NCBI GenBank assembly: GCA_964023205.1
Contig: OZ026845.1
Span: 7,822,001 to 7,886,000 of the forward strand
Length of the DNA stretch: 64,000 nt
Reading direction: 5' to 3'
Source: Lutraria lutraria
Taxonomy: Eukaryota > Mollusca > Bivalvia > Venerida > Mactridae
Under the pieces are notes generated by a model, which saw only the letters and a list, made by a program, of their open reading frames with translations, was not told the DNA's origin and did no database searches. The position numbers and the translations under genes are program-made. This document shows, piece by piece, positions 25,316 through 37,748 of the stretch (position 1 is its first letter; every line of letters starts with the position of its first letter).

Positions 25316-26602
25316 ATGAAACGTGAAGATAAATTTCATATGGATATGACTCTACCACCGCTAACCAGAGATCCCAATAATTCATAAACATATTTTAATA
25401 TCAAAATGACAGAAACACTTCGCGCGTATGGAATGGTACATAAGTGTGTATTTGCTAAGAGTCTGGAAATAGTTGTATCAATACATTATGATGGAAGTAT
25501 CTATAAAACGGTTAATAGGGTTGCTAAATCAGGAGATACATCTTCGTAAAATGTGACTTTGTTTAACAGCAGAACTGTGTTATAACATTGTACAGATATC
25601 TGCAAGGGAACAAGGAGCTCGAAAACTGAATAACAAAGTAATGAAAGTACTCGTGAGAACTAAATTTACATCGACTTGCACTGCAACATGAAACGGGAAC
25701 TAGTTTAACAATTGAATTGCGGAAGAAGATAGACGTAGTACAATGCACTTTTTCCGCATTAAAATTCATGCGGCACCGAGCAAGTGACGGCCATTTAAAG
25801 CGGAACTATCGCTCAGTTTCCAAAAATGGTTTCGCGCGATTTTACTCTGTATAGAAATGTGACCAGACGGAGATGTGCATGATTAAAATGATAATGAAAA
25901 GGTTATTGAAAAGTTGAACTTAATATCGATATGTTTTTATGTACAAATAATATGATATATAATAATTTGTTAATATCTTTGATTGTCCTATACCAATACA
26001 TGTACCGATATATTATCAATTAGACCACAGTTGACTCTAACTGACCAATCACAGCAAACAAGTGTTTACAAAACACGTATATTGTTGATCACAGGTAGCC
26101 GTTGTAAAAACATACAGTATACATATACAATAGATTACCTGAGGTCTAAGTCAGATAGATCTCTCGTAACTGTTGACTATGAAATTTACGGCTCGCTACG
26201 CTCGCCTCTAACTTTCGTAGACAGCAGAACTTTAAACATGATCTATCCTATACTCAAAGTGGCTTTTTGAAAAAAATCATTAAATTTCAATTTAATGTAA
26301 AAAACTGCGGCTTACAGGGAGATGCAATAAGAAAAAGATTGGCTAAGCTTTAGCTCACCAGATACTCAATATATGATTGTTGTACATTTCATTCAAGTAC
26401 ATTGAATGTGTTTCAGCTTTATACATGTCGTAAGAAAAAACGTTTTATAAATACATGTATACAATCAATGATATGTTCCGCACGATTGATCAGGGTTGAA
26501 CTGTCATCAAAACATACAGAAAAGGTGTTGTGATTACAAATCTTAAAGATATCAAGGGATTTCTACAGCTTGACCATGTGCTTTCAGCCGTGGCAAAATC
26601 AC
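25316..26602. other. gene-free stretch
   Basis: No recognised gene. The 95-codon frame at 25,983-26,270 covers GGCTCGCTACGCTCGCC, a simple palindromic-like motif, and has no domain support. Confidence 0.45.
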
Positions 26603-26949
26603 TAAAGGCACGTTCGTTTGGTCGATCGGAAGAGCTGCCGGAAGGAACAGTTCGATTAGTCATCTTCTAATTTTAGAAGCTCTTCTATCTATTCCGCCCG
26701 ATGGTTAGAAGAGGTGGAAGATTATTAATTACGTGACCAAACATCATGACAATACCGTTTGAAAACATTTCTTTTATTTAATCTAAAAGGATGTCCATTT
26801 TCTTCAAATAGCATGTCATTTACTATCAACGATGATATACGACAGTTCTTAAAATCACGGATTGCGTTCGATTGGGTTTCTCTTCTAAGCTCTTCTAGCT
26901 ATAAAGCCGGCGTATTCTCCTCTAACGAGAGGCCAATCGAACCGGCCTA
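26603..26949. mobile_element. possible MITE with degenerate inverted ends
   Basis: TA-AAGGCACGTTCGTTTGGTC at the left and, reversed, TA-GGCCGGTTCGATTGGCC at the right. Inside, AAGCTCTTCTA occurs twice in direct orientation. TIR identity is only moderate. Confidence 0.4.
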
Positions 26950-28111
26950 TAGTCAAATAGGGGGTATGGGTGATAATGCTCTTAAGACGCTAACAAAACT
27001 GTAAATGATGTACTAGAAGTTTAACCCACATGACCCGAATCGTTCCATAAATCATTCTGTTCGGAAGTACCAGATCAATCAACTTATGACAAATGTTTGT
27101 TGTTAGTTGTCCTTTGTTTTATATCTGCTGATTATAATTATGTTACTTTTGCTTCCCATGGGGTACTAGGAGTTGTATCCTCCCTGAGAATGCGTTTCGT
27201 TTGTCTTTTTTATGTTTTTATAATTATATTGAATGGGTTTTTGATTGGTGATATTTTGGGAAGAAAACATTTTGGGTAATGTGGGATTTACTGCATGTGA
27301 CAATGGTGGCATCAAAATCTTGGCAAATTTGTTTAGTTTAAATCTTAATTTAAAGGAACAGTTTCAGTCTGTACTTTTGTTTAAATATGCAGTTGTTCAC
27401 TAATTGCAATATTGATCGTGCCGTAAACGTTGTCAAGACAATTAATTCTATTTTAAAGTACAAATACACTTTGTTTAATCGCTTGCAATTCTGGAAAGAA
27501 ATTGTGCATCTACCAATAAATTTGAAGTACCTTGTGTACAAATATATTCAAAGGTTATTTATAAGCAATAAAAAATGGAGCAATTTCATTCGCATAGAAA
27601 AGGGCATCTCACAAGAAATAACTTAACTGAACTAAACTTGGTTTCAATTTCTACTAAAGTAATTCATGTACCGTTATAACGCTATTTCTAGAAACAATAA
27701 GTATAGCTTTAAGTATTAGTTTAAGTAAAGCATTGCAGGTTGATTTTACATTATACTTGACTTATTAAAGAACACAAAAAGGGATTCTTTCACAGCTTTA
27801 CGTAAGTAATGACAAGGATTGTTTCCATAATCGTGCAGTCAATGGGACTTTCGCTTAGTTAATCAAATGCCGTCTAGATTTCACGAGAATATGCATATGA
27901 CTTAAGAACTTAGTAATACTATATGCAATTAGGCATCTTTATTGATATCATTTTCAAGGCCAATTTCAAGGACCACCACATCCCCAATGTGATTCAGTTT
28001 TGACGAATAGGTACATTGTAAATATTAGCTGATAACATTTGGTGAGATATCGTATTTGTTTGTTAATAATCGAATTAACGCCCCTTTTCGACAGTCAGAG
28101 TCATATGAGGC
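26950..28111. other. gene-free stretch
   Basis: Two plus-strand frames (27,097-27,279 and 27,387-27,626) are open for 60-79 codons but show no domain, and an overlapping minus frame exists for the second. No exon call is justified. Confidence 0.45.
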
Positions 28112-28297
28112 GTGCAGTTCACCTAACCATCGTTCCTGGGAAGAACCAGTACTAGACTCCCATCCTCCGTAAGCGACTGCCTACTTTCTGACATTAAGAG
28201 ACATGGTCGGTAGCGGGGCTAGAACCCACGACCCTCTATCAATGAGATGTTACAATGATTCGAAGTCAGTGACCTTAACCACTCGACCACGGAGGTG
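28112..28297 (-). mobile_element. tRNA-Ser-like SINE (family 2)
   Basis: Minus strand from 28,297: CCTCCGTGGTCGAGTGGTTA (A box), a long variable-arm-like part, GTCGTGGGTTCTAGCCCC (B box), then a body that matches 21,064-21,223. The head resembles type II tRNAs (Ser). The body includes TACGGAGGATGGGAGTC and a GGTTAGGTGAACTG end. Confidence 0.78.
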
Positions 28298-28302
28298 GGT
28301 TA

Positions 28303-29146
28303 AGATGTGCATAGCATGAATTTATCGCCTTTCTTTCATTGAGGTGGATAATAATCATAAATATCTCCTGGCGCCTGAGGTGAGGTACAAACTTGAATTT
28401 CAATGACAACAGAGTGATTAACCAAATAAGAGTTTAATATGATAATACTGTAGTTAAGCTATGTTTGAAGGTTCAAAGGACGATTGTCGTTACCAATTCA
28501 TCAAAATTGGCACAGGTAAGTATATAAACATCACCACGTCTCGAAAACGTAACTGTTCATAAAAGAATTTGTATTTTCTTCAATAATATTGTCAAAATGT
28601 ATAACTTCATATGCGCTATATTAATCGTTTGATATATCTGTCAATATTGCTCTTTTTGCGTAATTAAGAGTATAAACAAAAATGCAAGCACTTATTAATT
28701 ACTGTCAAACTACTCTGAAAGGCAATTCTTGGGAAAGACAGATTGTGACTGTCACCTTTATTGATCTGACGACTACATTGCATTTCCATGACTAAATGTA
28801 TGCGTCACAAATACATATTTGTTATGACTTTATTTTTAATTGGATGAATTTTTAGCTGAAAATTTCTTCGTCGGCTTTTTTTCTTTACAAGCTTAGACTA
28901 ATTTATCATCATTTTGCCTTGATTCTAGATGCACCAAGTTGTAAGATATGCCCCTTTAAGAATAATTCGCTTATCTAACTAATTTTTTCCCGAGGATATG
29001 TAGGATTAAAAATCGCTTAACCTTAATTAAAGGTATCAGAAGTAAGATATAGTTTTTGCAATCTTAAGATGTTCTTGCTCAAATCGCCTACCAAAATAAC
29101 TGTCTGGTTAAAATGTTTGAATTAAGTATTTTCTATAATCATAACA
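28303..29146. other. gene-free stretch
   Basis: Nothing recognised. Confidence 0.5.
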
Positions 29147-29329
29147 TACAGTACAACCTCTCCAAAGTAGTCGTCTCTTGAGCAACAGCCTCCCTTCAAC
29201 AAAAGCATGGTTTTCCCACTGCACGAGTTAACTATTAATTAATTTAACCTCTCTAGAGTAACAACCCCTCAATAACAACATAATTTTGCTACTCCTAAAG
29301 GGTGTTGCTTTGGAGAGGCTGCATCTGTA
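29147..29329. mobile_element. pogo-like MITE, copy 1 of a pair
   Basis: TA then CAGTACAACCTCTCC; right end GGAGAGGCTGCATCTG then TA. Internal blocks match 41,199-41,378. Without a transposase it depended on a related autonomous element. Confidence 0.75.
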
Positions 29330-31525
29330 AAATGGTTTACTACCACCTAGCGTGACAGGAAAATTGGAATACATAAATCTAGAAATATATAGGTCCTGGA
29401 GATTATTAGATTGAACTATAGTTATCTTTTAAATGTTTATTCATCTGATGTTATAAGTGTTACCTGATACTTGGTGAAGCATCTGTATGCTTCACAGAGA
29501 TTCTTCATTTATCTGATAAAGATATTAATTAACAATATGCCTCAATCAAGTGTTCAATTTAGTTTATTGCTATTACCTTTTTCTACACCATATGCAAAAC
29601 TGCTGATAGAAACCGGTAGGAGATCACCCCATACAACATTGTATGATATGTATAACATTGGCTGTTCCAATGCATCCTTTCGAGTGTATGTCAGTAAACC
29701 AATGAGGTGCGTCTTCATAAAATATTTACTTTGAATGTGCGTGTCCATGCATTGCAGGTGTTTAATTTGTGGTAATAACTATTCGAAATATCTTCTTTCG
29801 GCGCGAGTACTGGTCAGAATCCAGGAAGCAGTCACCGAGAGTAGGTAATATAAGTTGTAAGAACTTGTTCTTCAATCGATGTAAAATAAATAAGTTTAAA
29901 CTACTTGTATTTGAAGGAGTAAAATCAGACATTCAATGCAGTAGGGTTTGAATTAATGCATCACCTTCTCGATCTGTCTTTATCATTGTTCTCTAATGTA
30001 GTTGCGTCACCATTTAGGCATGTGGTTTCACACAAATAAGTTAAAATAAAGTCACATACAATACGAGTAATACATGTGTAATTCTTAGAGATGAAAAGTA
30101 ATATTCGCCGCATCCTTGCGGAAGATGTTAAGAAACCCTTAAGATTATTTCAAGACGAAGGTCAACCAATATAAGAAGTGAATTATTCTAGAAGCACAAT
30201 TATGCACAAAACATCTAAACAAACGACACATTGAAATAAGAAAACGGCAATCGCTGTCAACTGTTAATATACACAATTAATCAAACTAGAGGAATAATTT
30301 CCCACAAGTCTACACTGAGAAGCCCAGCAGATATCAAAATCTGATAATGCTTATATCATTGACATTGGGGATTACCTGTAGTTATATAGGAGAATTAGCG
30401 GGGAGATTGAAGTGGCTTAAAAACAATATCGTGCAGAAAATACACTTAGTTCCGCTAAGAACTGTGTCTGGCCAGAAAAAGTAGTCATGTTTACTGTTAA
30501 TGGACACAAGGAGTAGGAGAGAAATATGTGTTTCTATTCTTTTTTCCTGCACATACCTTTCGATCCTATAAAGTTAACTTCGGAATTTAGGTTCGGAACC
30601 AAAAATGTCTACATTTTGGTTGGTCCTTGTACTTTGAATGGATAAGAATTAAGATCATTGTCGAATGCGATTGCAAAACTGATTTTTAACCTAAACTCGC
30701 CAAGATAAATTGTTTATGTTTTGGTTGAAATACGAGTTACTAATATTCATACAAAAATATGATTATAGCTTAGTCGAATCAATTAATGAAGCCAATAACC
30801 ATGACGGTTTCAGCATTTAATTAAACATGAATGAATTTGTAAGACGAAGATATTGGTACACTGCAGAGGAATAGAAAAAAGCACAGTTTTAGAAAAACAA
30901 TGTCTGTACACTGATATACTTACCTTATTGGAAGAAGATTGGAATTGGTGTTATCCGTATAAACACTACTATGCCACTGATATATAAATATAATAACAAA
31001 ATAGCAGATCGAAGACATATTTTAGCCAACGGGCTAAACAGAAATGATGAATTTATTCCAATATGTGATAGCCACAAATCAACTTCTTAATTTGTCTTCT
31101 GTCTCGACGTGATTCTATCACTTGATTCAGATCGTGGTAAAGCTTAATCCGATAAATATATACATTTGTTTACCGAGGTTTTCTTCCTAACAATCACAAA
31201 TCAAATAGCGTATTTCAGACATTTCCCGACGTCGTTGAGTATCATTAAACTTGTTTCTTTGAAGTTGTAGTTTTTACTAATTATTTCAAGACATAGATCT
31301 ACGCATGAGAACAAATATTTTCTGTAATTCGTCAGAAATAAGTTTCTTACTGACGATAGTGTTTTTTGTTTTTTTTTACAATAATTTGACTTACCTTCCG
31401 AGTTAACACAGATTCTAAATCTAAAAAGACTTCTTACAATTTGATTTTCTGTTTCTCTTTCACACTAAGACACATCATAATTATATCAATAATGTGTGAA
31501 CTGTGAAGTAATGCTTTTAATTTAT
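29330..31525. other. gene-free stretch
   Basis: No recognisable exon or repeat. The 87-codon frame at 29,471-29,734 lacks domain and splice support. Confidence 0.5.
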
Positions 31526-31757
31526 GTTTCAGTTCGTTTTACGCCGTTCTTCAAGGATATTTCAGTTATTTACCGCGGCCGTTCACGTTACATTGTATCT
31601 TTCCACGATGAGCCGGCAAATTCTTCAGTGTGAAAAAAGGCAACATTTTGGTCAAATTTTCATAGAAGAATATGATCTGCCTCGACCGGTATTCGAACCA
31701 GGATCGCCGGGTACCAGCTAGTCCAGTGCACTAACTAATGGACCAGATGCGCTGCTA
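31526..31757 (-). mobile_element. tRNA-derived SINE (family 1)
   Basis: On the minus strand from 31,757: CATCTGGTCCATTAGTTAG (A-box region), GATCCTGGTTCGAATACCGG (B box), then a body ending in the block whose plus-strand form is TTTTACGCCGTTCTTCAAGG. The same tail block is at 9,735-9,750 (reverse) and 58,268-58,300. The 65-codon plus frame here is incidental. Confidence 0.7.
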
Positions 31758-33059
31758 AAGAGTGAAGTAAATTTGTGCTATATTTGGTGATAAATCACCA
31801 GCAAAAGGATCGGATAAAGTATACTGGATTAAAACAGAGTTATGTTTCTCATCACGCTTATAGGCTTTACAGTATTCTTACAAACCAAGATAAATGGATT
31901 CCATTGTTCAAAATCAAATCACTGATATATGTTTAGATCAGTTTTCTAAACTAAAAGCAACATATCAGTTTTGAGACACCGAGATAAAAATGTCAGAATT
32001 CTTCGAAGACATTTTGTAAAAGATATGGATTTCTCTGAAACAAGAGATGCCATTTTACACATGTCTTCTCGGTCTGAATTATAGAAATAAACACATTGAA
32101 CGAAATCACTATTTTGTTTGTTTAAAGTGTAGAAAGCTAGTATATCTGACAGTCCTATTATTGGAAGAATAATTGTTTGTATGTGATAAGAATTATACTC
32201 AAGTACCTTAGTATAAATAATGATTACTAGTACTGAAAGCAACCTGAGACTTTGATAAGCAACTATCAATAGAAATGAAAGGGAGACAACTCGGAAGTAA
32301 AAAATCAACAAAATCAAACATTTTTAATATTTATTTATAATTTGCTCAACTGTCGTATTTTCGCATCTTTGGTCGACTATTTTATTGACAAGATAACACG
32401 CACGTATTGACTGAAAATTTCGATTTTTCTATAATTTATTACATTTTACTGTCTTCCTTGCATGAATGTATCATTTTCACTTTTGTTTGTTGTACATTAT
32501 ATCCTTTGTATCTTGTTCAATTATATGTTGTTGTTTTTTCTAATATATGCTCAGATACATGTACATATAACTGAATTTGCATTTTCATATTTTAATCAAA
32601 TATTTGTATTATTAGTGCTGCTATTGTTGAACCATTACAATCAACATAAATGTACATAATGTTATATATGTTTTATTAATAATAAGAGAATATTGACTAT
32701 CCTCCTATGACATTCCACTTTTATATTTTGTTCTTTGTTCTGCCTCTTGACTTATAATAAGTAGAAACCTACAAATACAATTAAAATTAACAAGTAACGT
32801 TATAAATATGTCATCATGCACTGGACCCTTCTCGATAATCATGTAAAACATGTTATTTTGTTGTTGTTGTTTTTTTAGTAGTGATACTTCTCCCACAATA
32901 TTTTAGAAATAATATCATATATTTAGAATAGTTTTTTCTTTCCAACGCATTTTTCCAATAATTCGTGATAAACTTTTTTACTTGGTAGCAACCACCACCT
33001 TACTGTATTTTATTATTTAAAATATTGAATTAACTAACAATTTCGTACATTTATACCTC
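31758..33059. other. gene-free stretch with an unrecognised 123-codon minus frame
   Basis: The minus frame at 31,946-32,317 starts MILLIFYFRVVSLSFLLIVA and is hydrophobic in its first half, Ser/Lys/Cys-rich in its second. It has no recognised domain, no obvious promoter and could be chance. The remainder shows only A/T-rich low-complexity sequence. Confidence 0.4.
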
Positions 33060-33145
33060 GTTTCAATTTGTTAATATTATGTTCTATATTGGTCTTATTG
33101 TCATGTAAAAACATGAATTGAGTAAATAAAAGTTTGAAGTCCTTC
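33060..33145 (+). mobile_element. possible LINE 3' end
   Basis: TTGTCATGTAAAAACATGAA followed by TTGAGTAAATAAAAGTTTG resembles the 3' UTR ends of LINE copies in mollusc genomes, with a short hairpin and an AATAAA-like signal. No coding sequence remains upstream. Confidence 0.35.
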
Positions 33146-33153
33146 TATTTTTT

Positions 33154-33230
33154 TCGGTTAATCGATTAATGATTTAATAACCGGTCAATCGGACATAGGA
33201 ACGATTAATCGATTAACCGTTTACAACCCT
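33154..33230. mobile_element. hAT-like terminal fragment
   Basis: Contains GGTTAATCGATTAATG and, inverted, CGATTAATCGATTAACCG followed by TTTACAACCCT. The reversed end AGGGTTGTAAACGGTTAATC is the kind of terminus seen in hAT elements of invertebrates (from general knowledge). No transposase. Confidence 0.4.
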
Positions 33231-33813
33231 AATATTTAATCATAAATAATTTCCTCTTTTCCAAGGTAAATGTTTTATGTTTTTATATGCTTTATGGAAT
33301 TTATGTAGCATTTCTTGTCAGATGTAACTTAATACGAGACAAAGTATGTATCAGTTTGAACAGAGATTAAGACAAAGAGATCGTAACGGAACTTAACGAA
33401 AAACTAAATCAATTCACTTCATCAGTTGTACATTATAAGACCTAGTATTTGTAATCCATTTTCACAAACACTATATATTAACTTTGCTAAAATAAGCCTA
33501 TTTACGTGTATAACTATAGTCAAACATGTAAAAATCTGAAATGTAAAACATGTCTTGCACACATATAAGCTTATTGTCTCTAGACTAACAGTAATGTGCC
33601 GCCTACTTACACAAATACAAAAGAAAATTCTCTTAGAGATAAAACGAATGATGATTTAATCCAACGGTATTCTTTTAATATAAACAAGGGAGGGGGGGGG
33701 GGGTAAATATTGCTCTGGAGAAAAGAGCGTGCGGGTTTATATAGTGACGGTCGTTAAACCAAAGGCATCAGCTAGCCGTAAAAATAAAATGTAAAATTGT
33801 TTTGTAGGTCTCT

Positions 33814-35325
33814 GCCGGTGTAGCAAAAAAATTTGACCCCGTTGAAAAATGACCCAAGGGTCATTTCTCTCTCGTAAAACATTGTTTAGCACGGTTTATT
33901 TATACATTTTGTCGCCCTAAGCGCCCTTAACTTTGCTCTTGTCTATATGCGAGATCATGTGGATTTTTTGTCATTTTGTTTCAAACTTCTTTAAATGTGA
34001 GTTATTTGAGATGCTTTTATTAAAATACAAAAATAAAATAATCTTTTAGCTTGGCGATTATTAGAATTAATAACGAAAGGATAAATAACGCATCCTAATA
34101 CAAAATACTAGTACTAGTAAATATCTATGAACAAAAGTTAAAGGTACTTGATCCTTATAAATTGTGATATTCCAACATAATTGGTAAATATACAACATTC
34201 TTGAATGCTAGGTCTTAGTCAGTTATATTTGATTTTTGTATCATAAAGGGAGGTAATATTACTAACTAGTTAGTGCTCTCCCTTTTGTATGATTATACTT
34301 TTATATAGCATTTTTATATTTACAAATGCCAAAATATCACTTTAAAAAAGCTTGTAGTAGGGATTCTTTTACAAATTATTAATTATAAAAGTGTGTAATG
34401 GTTATGAGAACTGCTTGCAATAGGGTCTGTGATCTCTTTAGCGGTGTAACAATTTATTGCGTAAGTAGAGTGTACTTTCTGTCATACCAATTAATTAATT
34501 CATGCTGTTTCTAAATTTATTTTTAGACATAATAAGGCAAAGTTGGCTTTATCCTGTCAGTAGGTTATTATTCTGTTGTTTTTCATATCATTAAAATGAT
34601 ACAATTTTATTATACAAATTAACGTATTTTATTGACTTCATTCAAAACAGCATGACGATTGCATGGGGTTATTTTACTGTCGCGTCATGAGGAACTGCAA
34701 GTGTTTTTAAATCCGCGTAAATGGAGTTTTGGTATTTATTTTGTTATTAGAACAAGACAAATCTAATACGTATATGGTTGGTGCCAAACCAAAGAGTTTA
34801 TCCCGAGGCTTGCCCATTTTAAGTTAGCTTTCTAAGCCACACCGGACAAACCTTCTCAATCTTGGCACCATGCAACCGTGCATTCTCGATATGCCGCAGA
34901 ACTCTTGTTACAGCTTTGGATGATCGTTTTTCAATGTTTCATGCATTTGTTCAGCATTTCAAATAAAATAAAATAAATCGGTGTCTGACCCTATCAATAC
35001 ACAATGAAAGAACCCCTTTAAGTAAAAAAAACGAAAAAAAACGAACAAATTATCATAAATATAAAATACTTAATTTTTTTATAAACAGAAATCGTGAAAA
35101 TGACTTACATTACATAATTATATACTGTAAGTGGTGGTTTTCAACGCTGAAAATAACTGTACATCGGTTGATCATTCTTTAATGAGGGCCAAATTTTCAC
35201 GCGTGATGATGTCATTATTTAACGGTATGGGTCAATATTTAACGTTGAAAATTGATCAATAATCCGTTGAAAAATGACCCATGGGGTCATTTTTCCACGG
35301 GGTCAAAATTTTATGCTACACCGGC
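33814..35325. mobile_element. 1.5-kb inverted-repeat DNA transposon, non-autonomous
   Basis: The left end reads GCCGGTGTAGCAAAAAAATT then GACCCCGTTGAAAAATGACC. The right end in reverse complement reads GCCGGTGTAGCATAAAATTT then GACCCCGTGGAAAAATGACC, giving inverted repeats of about 45-50 bases. Next to the right end, GACCCATGGGGTC-type bases form a nested palindrome. The interior is AT-rich except for a patch at 34,820-34,930 whose minus strand reads like protein (see that entry). No complete transposase is present. Target duplication is uncertain (TTAAACCAA occurs at 33,754 and at 35,326 but the left copy is not adjacent). Confidence 0.72.
34820..34936 (-). pseudogene. short coding-like remnant inside the 33,814-35,325 element
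   Basis: On the minus strand one frame reads EKRSSKAVTRVLRHIENARL then HGAKIEKVCPVWLRKLT and a stop, about 37 codons, with less A/T-rich composition and more balanced residues than surrounding frames. An upstream in-frame TGA closes it. It could be the C-terminal end of a captured or ancestral transposon protein. I do not recognise the family; it may also be chance. Confidence 0.3.
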
Positions 35326-37029
35326 TTAAACCAATAGCGATGATAAACGTATTAATTCCGATGGGTATGTAGATGTAGATAAATATCAGAAGACTATTGT
35401 CAATCCACAGCATGTCTACTGCTTTTAATTAAGCTCTTAAGTGTGATAATACAATTTGTAATGATATATTTTTTTCTTGGAAAAGCAGAGCCTGATTTCT
35501 TTGTCTATTTGCAATTACGCCTTCACGAGAGACTTTGCTACCTCAAGTTTATACACACTTCTATATCTTGCCTCATCTTAATCTAAACTGTCAGCGTGTA
35601 CACAAATTACTCTTCCTACAAGACATCAGGGGCGTTGGGCATTTTATTGGATTGATTAAGTTATCTTAACAAATTGTCTGGGATGCAACTGGTAAGGGTC
35701 ATTTGCAAGATTAAAATGTGTTTGTAACAAAAAAGATCCTCGTCGTTGCTTACACTTAATTGGCCTCTCCCGGCTTCTGGCAATACGCTACAAAAGATGT
35801 CAAATATATTGTGGACGTGAGGAAATTGATACATAAGGTTTTGATAGGAAGTCTCTAGATTACGTTTATGGGTCATTGACATTAACACATTCCCGGGTAT
35901 TGATTGGACGAGTCGTAGACTGATCTGACTGGTTATAAATCTGAACAGATGAGGACATTTTGCAATCCAGAATTAATTTCAAATACTGGTTCAATTAATT
36001 CACATTAACACTGACAAGTTACGAATTTGAAGATCTATAGCCAGTATAACAATAAATGGGTGTTATTTTCGTGTAGTTGGTTGAGTGTATTATTGAAAGT
36101 CCATCCATTGTATAATTCATTTGCTCATCACCGGCAGCGACGATTAATTAAGATTAATCGACTCTGAACTTTTTGACATCAATTCGTTTTTATTTTGAAC
36201 GTTACAAAGTGCATTTAAAGCAATAAAATTAATCTAAAATCGCTTTGGCATCGGTTTGAATAATAGCTCAGTTCAAGAACGACAAGTGTTTTCTACAAAG
36301 CCAGTTTATTTGATTCGGGCAAATTAAAAAACAATAATTATGTCACCAGTTATCGTTTAATTTGCTCGATTGGCATGATGAGGACATTTACTCCTCTCCT
36401 GGGAAATAAACAGATATTTTACCAGACAGAGCCTCGAGGTAATTGTTTGACTCAGCGGTGAACGCTTTTATTCGTAAAAAAAAACAGAAAAAATGACTGA
36501 TTGTGTTTTTTGTATAATCAATAATGAAATCCTTTCAACTACCAGGAGCAGTGTGTGTTGTTTCAAATCATGTATAATTTAGGGAAAGTAATATGAAGGG
36601 ATCATTGGCTCAGTCTGTGCGTAAGAAGGTATTAACTGCGTAGTTTTTCAAAATGTTGAAATTTTAAAAGAATAAATTGATATACACATACGATGAAAAG
36701 TTAATTTAACCATTGAAGTCGGTTCTTTTTAAAATATTACACAATACACATTACTTATCGAACATCCCTCGTAAATGTATATCTGAAGAGTATTGCAGTC
36801 CAAACTTACCTTTCAAAACTATGATCATAGCAAGTGTTGCATATTTTTTCATCATTTATATAGTTTTAATTACAAAAAAAAACATTTCAGTCTGAATATT
36901 GAAAAATCTTCAGTTCGTAAAGTGCGTTATGTTTTTAACAAGATATAAGAAACAATTTAATGAAAACCAACGAACCATTAATAAAAGTTGATTCTGACCG
37001 TCAAACTAACACAGTCTCATACCTTAAAA
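35326..37029. other. gene-free stretch
   Basis: AT-rich, no recognised exon, RNA or repeat. Frames at 35,661-35,888 and 36,713-36,895 have no domain or splice support. Confidence 0.5.
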
Positions 37030-37380
37030 TCTACGGCAAAACCTCATTTAGCGACGACCTTTATATCTAATATATCTCAGTATAACGACCACCCATCTTT
37101 CGATCTGTTTTCAAAATTTCGTCTGAATAATCAGACCGCATCCAAATAAGGACCAGATTTGACAACAATGATGTACATTCAAGCCTGTCAAAAAGGTCAG
37201 TCTTAGAAAAGACATTATGTCTTTGACAGGTGAACTTAACACGGGGTATCATTTTGTTCTAAATAATCAATTACAGGTTCTAAAATAATGACCTTTATTC
37301 AAAACTAGATTGCCCATATTCTGATGTTGCCGGAACCACAGGTTGCTGTATTGAGATTTTACTGTATAGAGGTTTCGTGT
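37030..37380. mobile_element. pogo-like sequence, left side of the palindrome
   Basis: Begins with GGCAAAACCTCATTTAGCG and includes GACAGGTGAACTTAACACGG, CATTTTGTTCTAAATAATC and GACCTTTATTCAAAA, related to blocks at 39,327-39,370 and 39,528-39,590. Inferred to be the other half of the element at 39,290-39,640. Confidence 0.4.
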
Positions 37381-37603
37381 TGTTCGCTGGTATGGATAAA
37401 TCATTATTATTCAGGATAACAATTTTATTTTAATTAGACCCAATTTTCATTTTCTATTCTTGGTACTTAATCATCAAGCTTTTCTGTAATTCAATTAATT
37501 AGAGAAATAAATGTGATTATTGTTGACATTGATATACCGTCTTGTATCATGGATACCGGTTAGCAAATTGCGATTTTATTTAAACGATGAGTCTTTGAAG
37601 TCC

Positions 37604-37748
37604 GTGAAGTTGGCAGCCCAGCAGCCTAGCAGCCTAGCAGCGTGAAGTTGGCAGCCCAGCAGCCTAGCAGCCCAGCAGCGTGAAGTTAGCAGCCCAGCAG
37701 CCTAGCAGCGTGAAGTTAGCAGCCCAGCAGCCTAGCAGCCCAGCAGCT
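37604..37748 (+). repeat. left tip array of the palindrome
   Basis: Four units start GTGAAGTTGGCAGCCC or GTGAAGTTAGCAGCCC and continue with AGCAGCCTAGCAGC-type CAG-rich sequence (30 or 38 bases). The right tip (39,070-39,256) carries five units in reverse complement, so unit number differs between arms. Confidence 0.9.

Noticed and set aside
31946..32317. 123-codon minus-strand frame, hydrophobic N-terminal half
   Set aside because: No recognisable domain, AT-driven composition (many Ile/Leu/Phe/Tyr codons) and no homologous neighbour; kept only as a remark in the gene-free stretch.
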